A stretch of DNA of 5,791 nucleotides from NCBI GenBank assembly GCA_022707665.1, contig JAKJAE010000197.1, forward strand, positions 1 through 5,791. The letters run 5' to 3'. This stretch comes from Chloroflexota bacterium. GTDB taxonomy: Bacteria; Chloroflexota; Anaerolineae; B4-G1; SLSP01. Numbering within the stretch: position 1 is the stretch's first letter; the number at the start of each line of letters is the position of its first letter. The notes below the pieces were generated by a model, which made no database searches, was not told where the DNA came from, and worked only from the letters and a program-made list of their open reading frames with translations. A program made the translations under genes and the position numbers. Below, one piece after another: positions 5,090-5,791 of the stretch.

Positions 5090-5372
5090 GAGGCTTGGGG
5101 GGTAGAGGTGTTGGTGACCGATGACTTGGGCAGTTACCGCCAGGTGGCGCGTCAGTTGCACACCGAGCACCGGATCTGCCACTTCTACATGCGCCGTTGG
5201 GTGGGACGGCGGCGGCGTGGATTGCAGCGGCAACTTGACGCGACCTGGCGTACCAGCCACCAACAACGGCTCGGAACGCGCGATCGGCAGGCTCAAAGTC
5301 CGCAGTCACGCCGTGCGCGGCCACAAGTCCCTTGCTGGCCTGCAGGCGATGGTCCAGCTCTGCCCTGCCTGA
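5090..5372 (+). pseudogene. DDE-type transposase remnant, frameshifted and internally deleted
   Basis: Two parts of one transposase lie in different frames. Part one (from 5090) reads EAWGVEVLVTDDLGSYRQVA then RQLHTEHRICHFYMRRWVG and ends near 5214; VTDDLGSY holds a catalytic-core Asp. Part two, shifted by one base (about 5235-5372), reads GVPATNNGSERAIGRLKV then RSHAVRGHKSLAGLQAM and ends at TGA 5370-5372; TNNGSER carries the catalytic Glu region. Between the Asp and Glu motifs only about 50 codons remain, where intact relatives normally have over 100, so an internal deletion accompanies the frameshift. The IS family is not assigned with confidence. No terminal inverted repeats were found, so element borders are unknown. 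It cannot encode an active enzyme. Confidence 0.78.
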
Positions 5373-5460
5373 TCCGCAGCCTCACCTGCGACCATGGTGC
5401 TCAGCTCAACTGCCCCATCTCGTCCACCGCCTATGGGACAGTATCACCAGCCTGCATCCA

Positions 5461-5489
5461 TTGACACGGCTCACGCGCCGTCCTATACT
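5461..5489 (+). promoter_or_regulatory. Strong sigma-70-type promoter
   Basis: TTGACA (5461-5466), a 17-base spacer, then TATACT (5484-5489): a perfect -35 box, ideal spacing and a 5-of-6 -10 box. The predicted start is near 5496, giving a leader of about 73 bases before ATG 5569. The surrounding CTATACTC resembles the -10 regions of the two minus-strand promoters in this window. This should drive the coiled-coil gene strongly and apparently constitutively. Confidence 0.85.
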
Positions 5490-5527
5490 CAGGATGCACC
5501 GAGCCACACTATGCCACGTACGAACCC

Positions 5528-5550
5528 GTCCGGCCCGAAAGGCGCCGGAC
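5528..5550 (+). promoter_or_regulatory. Leader hairpin with GAAA tetraloop
   Basis: GTCCGGC (5528-5534) pairs with GCCGGAC (5544-5550). Inside, CC (5535-5536) pairs with GG (5541-5542) around a GAAA loop, with C5543 bulged: nine base pairs capped by a GNRA tetraloop. It lies in the 5' leader, 7 bases before the ribosome-binding site (5558-5565). It could stabilise the mRNA or influence initiation; it has no T-run, so it is not an intrinsic terminator. Confidence 0.5.
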
Positions 5551-5568
5551 CCACACCAAGGAGGACCT

Positions 5569-5791
5569 ATGGGTTTTCAGCGTCGTCTCTCCCACATGGC
5601 CGCCGTCACAAAGTGGAAGGCCGACCAGCAGATGCGCCTGATGCGCAGCCAGTCCGACGTTCGCGAGCTGGAGGGCAAGCTCGAGGCGGAGAAGCTGGCG
5701 CTGGCCGATGCCGTTCTTGCCGCACACGCCGAGGGCACGCTCCATGCGCTCGACCTGCTGCCCCTGATCGGGGCGGTCGACGAGCTCAAGG
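5569..5791 (+). CDS. Uncharacterised coiled-coil protein, N-terminal part
   Basis: Partial gene: the first 74 codons are in the window and the frame is open at the right edge. The product starts MGFQRRLSHMAAVTKWKADQ, a basic, possibly amphipathic N-terminus, and continues as a charged helix likely to form a coiled coil (about 22-50: MRLMRSQSDVREL, EGKLEAEKLALADAVL). A less charged segment (LHALDLLPLIGAVDEL) follows. There is no signal peptide or membrane segment in this part. I recall similar short-named proteins in Chloroflexota genomes but can give no function. The start is firm: AAGGAGGA (5558-5565) lies just before the ATG, and a near-consensus promoter lies 80 bases upstream. That combination suggests high expression. 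Confidence 0.78.
   Translation, partial: MGFQRRLSHMAAVTKWKADQQMRLMRSQSDVRELEGKLEAEKLALADAVLAAHAEGTLHALDLLPLIGAVDELK

Noticed and set aside
4601..5324. Minus-strand open frames of 231 and 135 codons
   Set aside because: They are antisense to the TspO-like C-terminus and the transposase motifs, with no recognisable domain.

Overview
The window is GC-rich bacterial chromosome (not measured exactly) carrying short genes, gene fragments and intergenic repeats. No rRNA, tRNA or CRISPR array was seen. The palindromic intergenic elements, the TspO/MBR-like membrane protein, the DUF6516-type toxin-antitoxin pair and the transposase remnant recall Chloroflexota. That placement is an impression from family knowledge, not a proof.

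Left part, all on the minus strand (1-2355). The 5' end of an HlyD/AcrA-type membrane-fusion protein gene runs off the left edge, preceded by a good ribosome-binding site and an extended -10 promoter. A repeat-filled gap (about 394-793) follows, with a nested palindrome, a GC-rich hairpin and six 14-bp tandem repeats. Next is a two-gene operon with a 4-bp ATGA overlap: a small antitoxin-like protein (1219-1533) and a DUF6516/TumE-like putative toxin (794-1222). Its promoter shares a 12-bp block with the HlyD promoter. Beyond it lies a stretch that looks like decayed coding sequence, then the C-terminal half of an ABC exporter ATPase (1788-2228). That fragment lacks Walker A and the transmembrane part, and it stops next to a double-palindrome element (2253-2355).

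Middle part, plus strand (2437-4798). An apparent orphan promoter and a 20-codon ORF precede three intact genes: a UbiE-like SAM methyltransferase (2654-3319), a NifX/NifB-type Nitro_FeMo-Co domain protein (3376-3705), and a multi-pass TspO/MBR-like membrane protein (4034-4798). Between the last two lies a fossil of a response-regulator receiver domain, in one reading frame with two in-frame stops (3708-4037). It is probably left over from a hybrid histidine kinase.

Right part (4799-5791). A frameshifted, internally deleted DDE transposase remnant lies about 90 bp before a textbook promoter (TTGACA-17-TATACT). That promoter drives a leader with a GAAA-capped hairpin and the start of an uncharacterised coiled-coil protein gene running off the right edge.

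Overall this looks like an accessory, reshuffled region. At least three gene fossils (ABC ATPase, receiver domain, transposase) and several hairpin elements sit between small intact genes. The likeliest functional units are the toxin-antitoxin pair and the methyltransferase/FeMo-Co-domain pair. No clearly new system can be demonstrated from the sequence alone.
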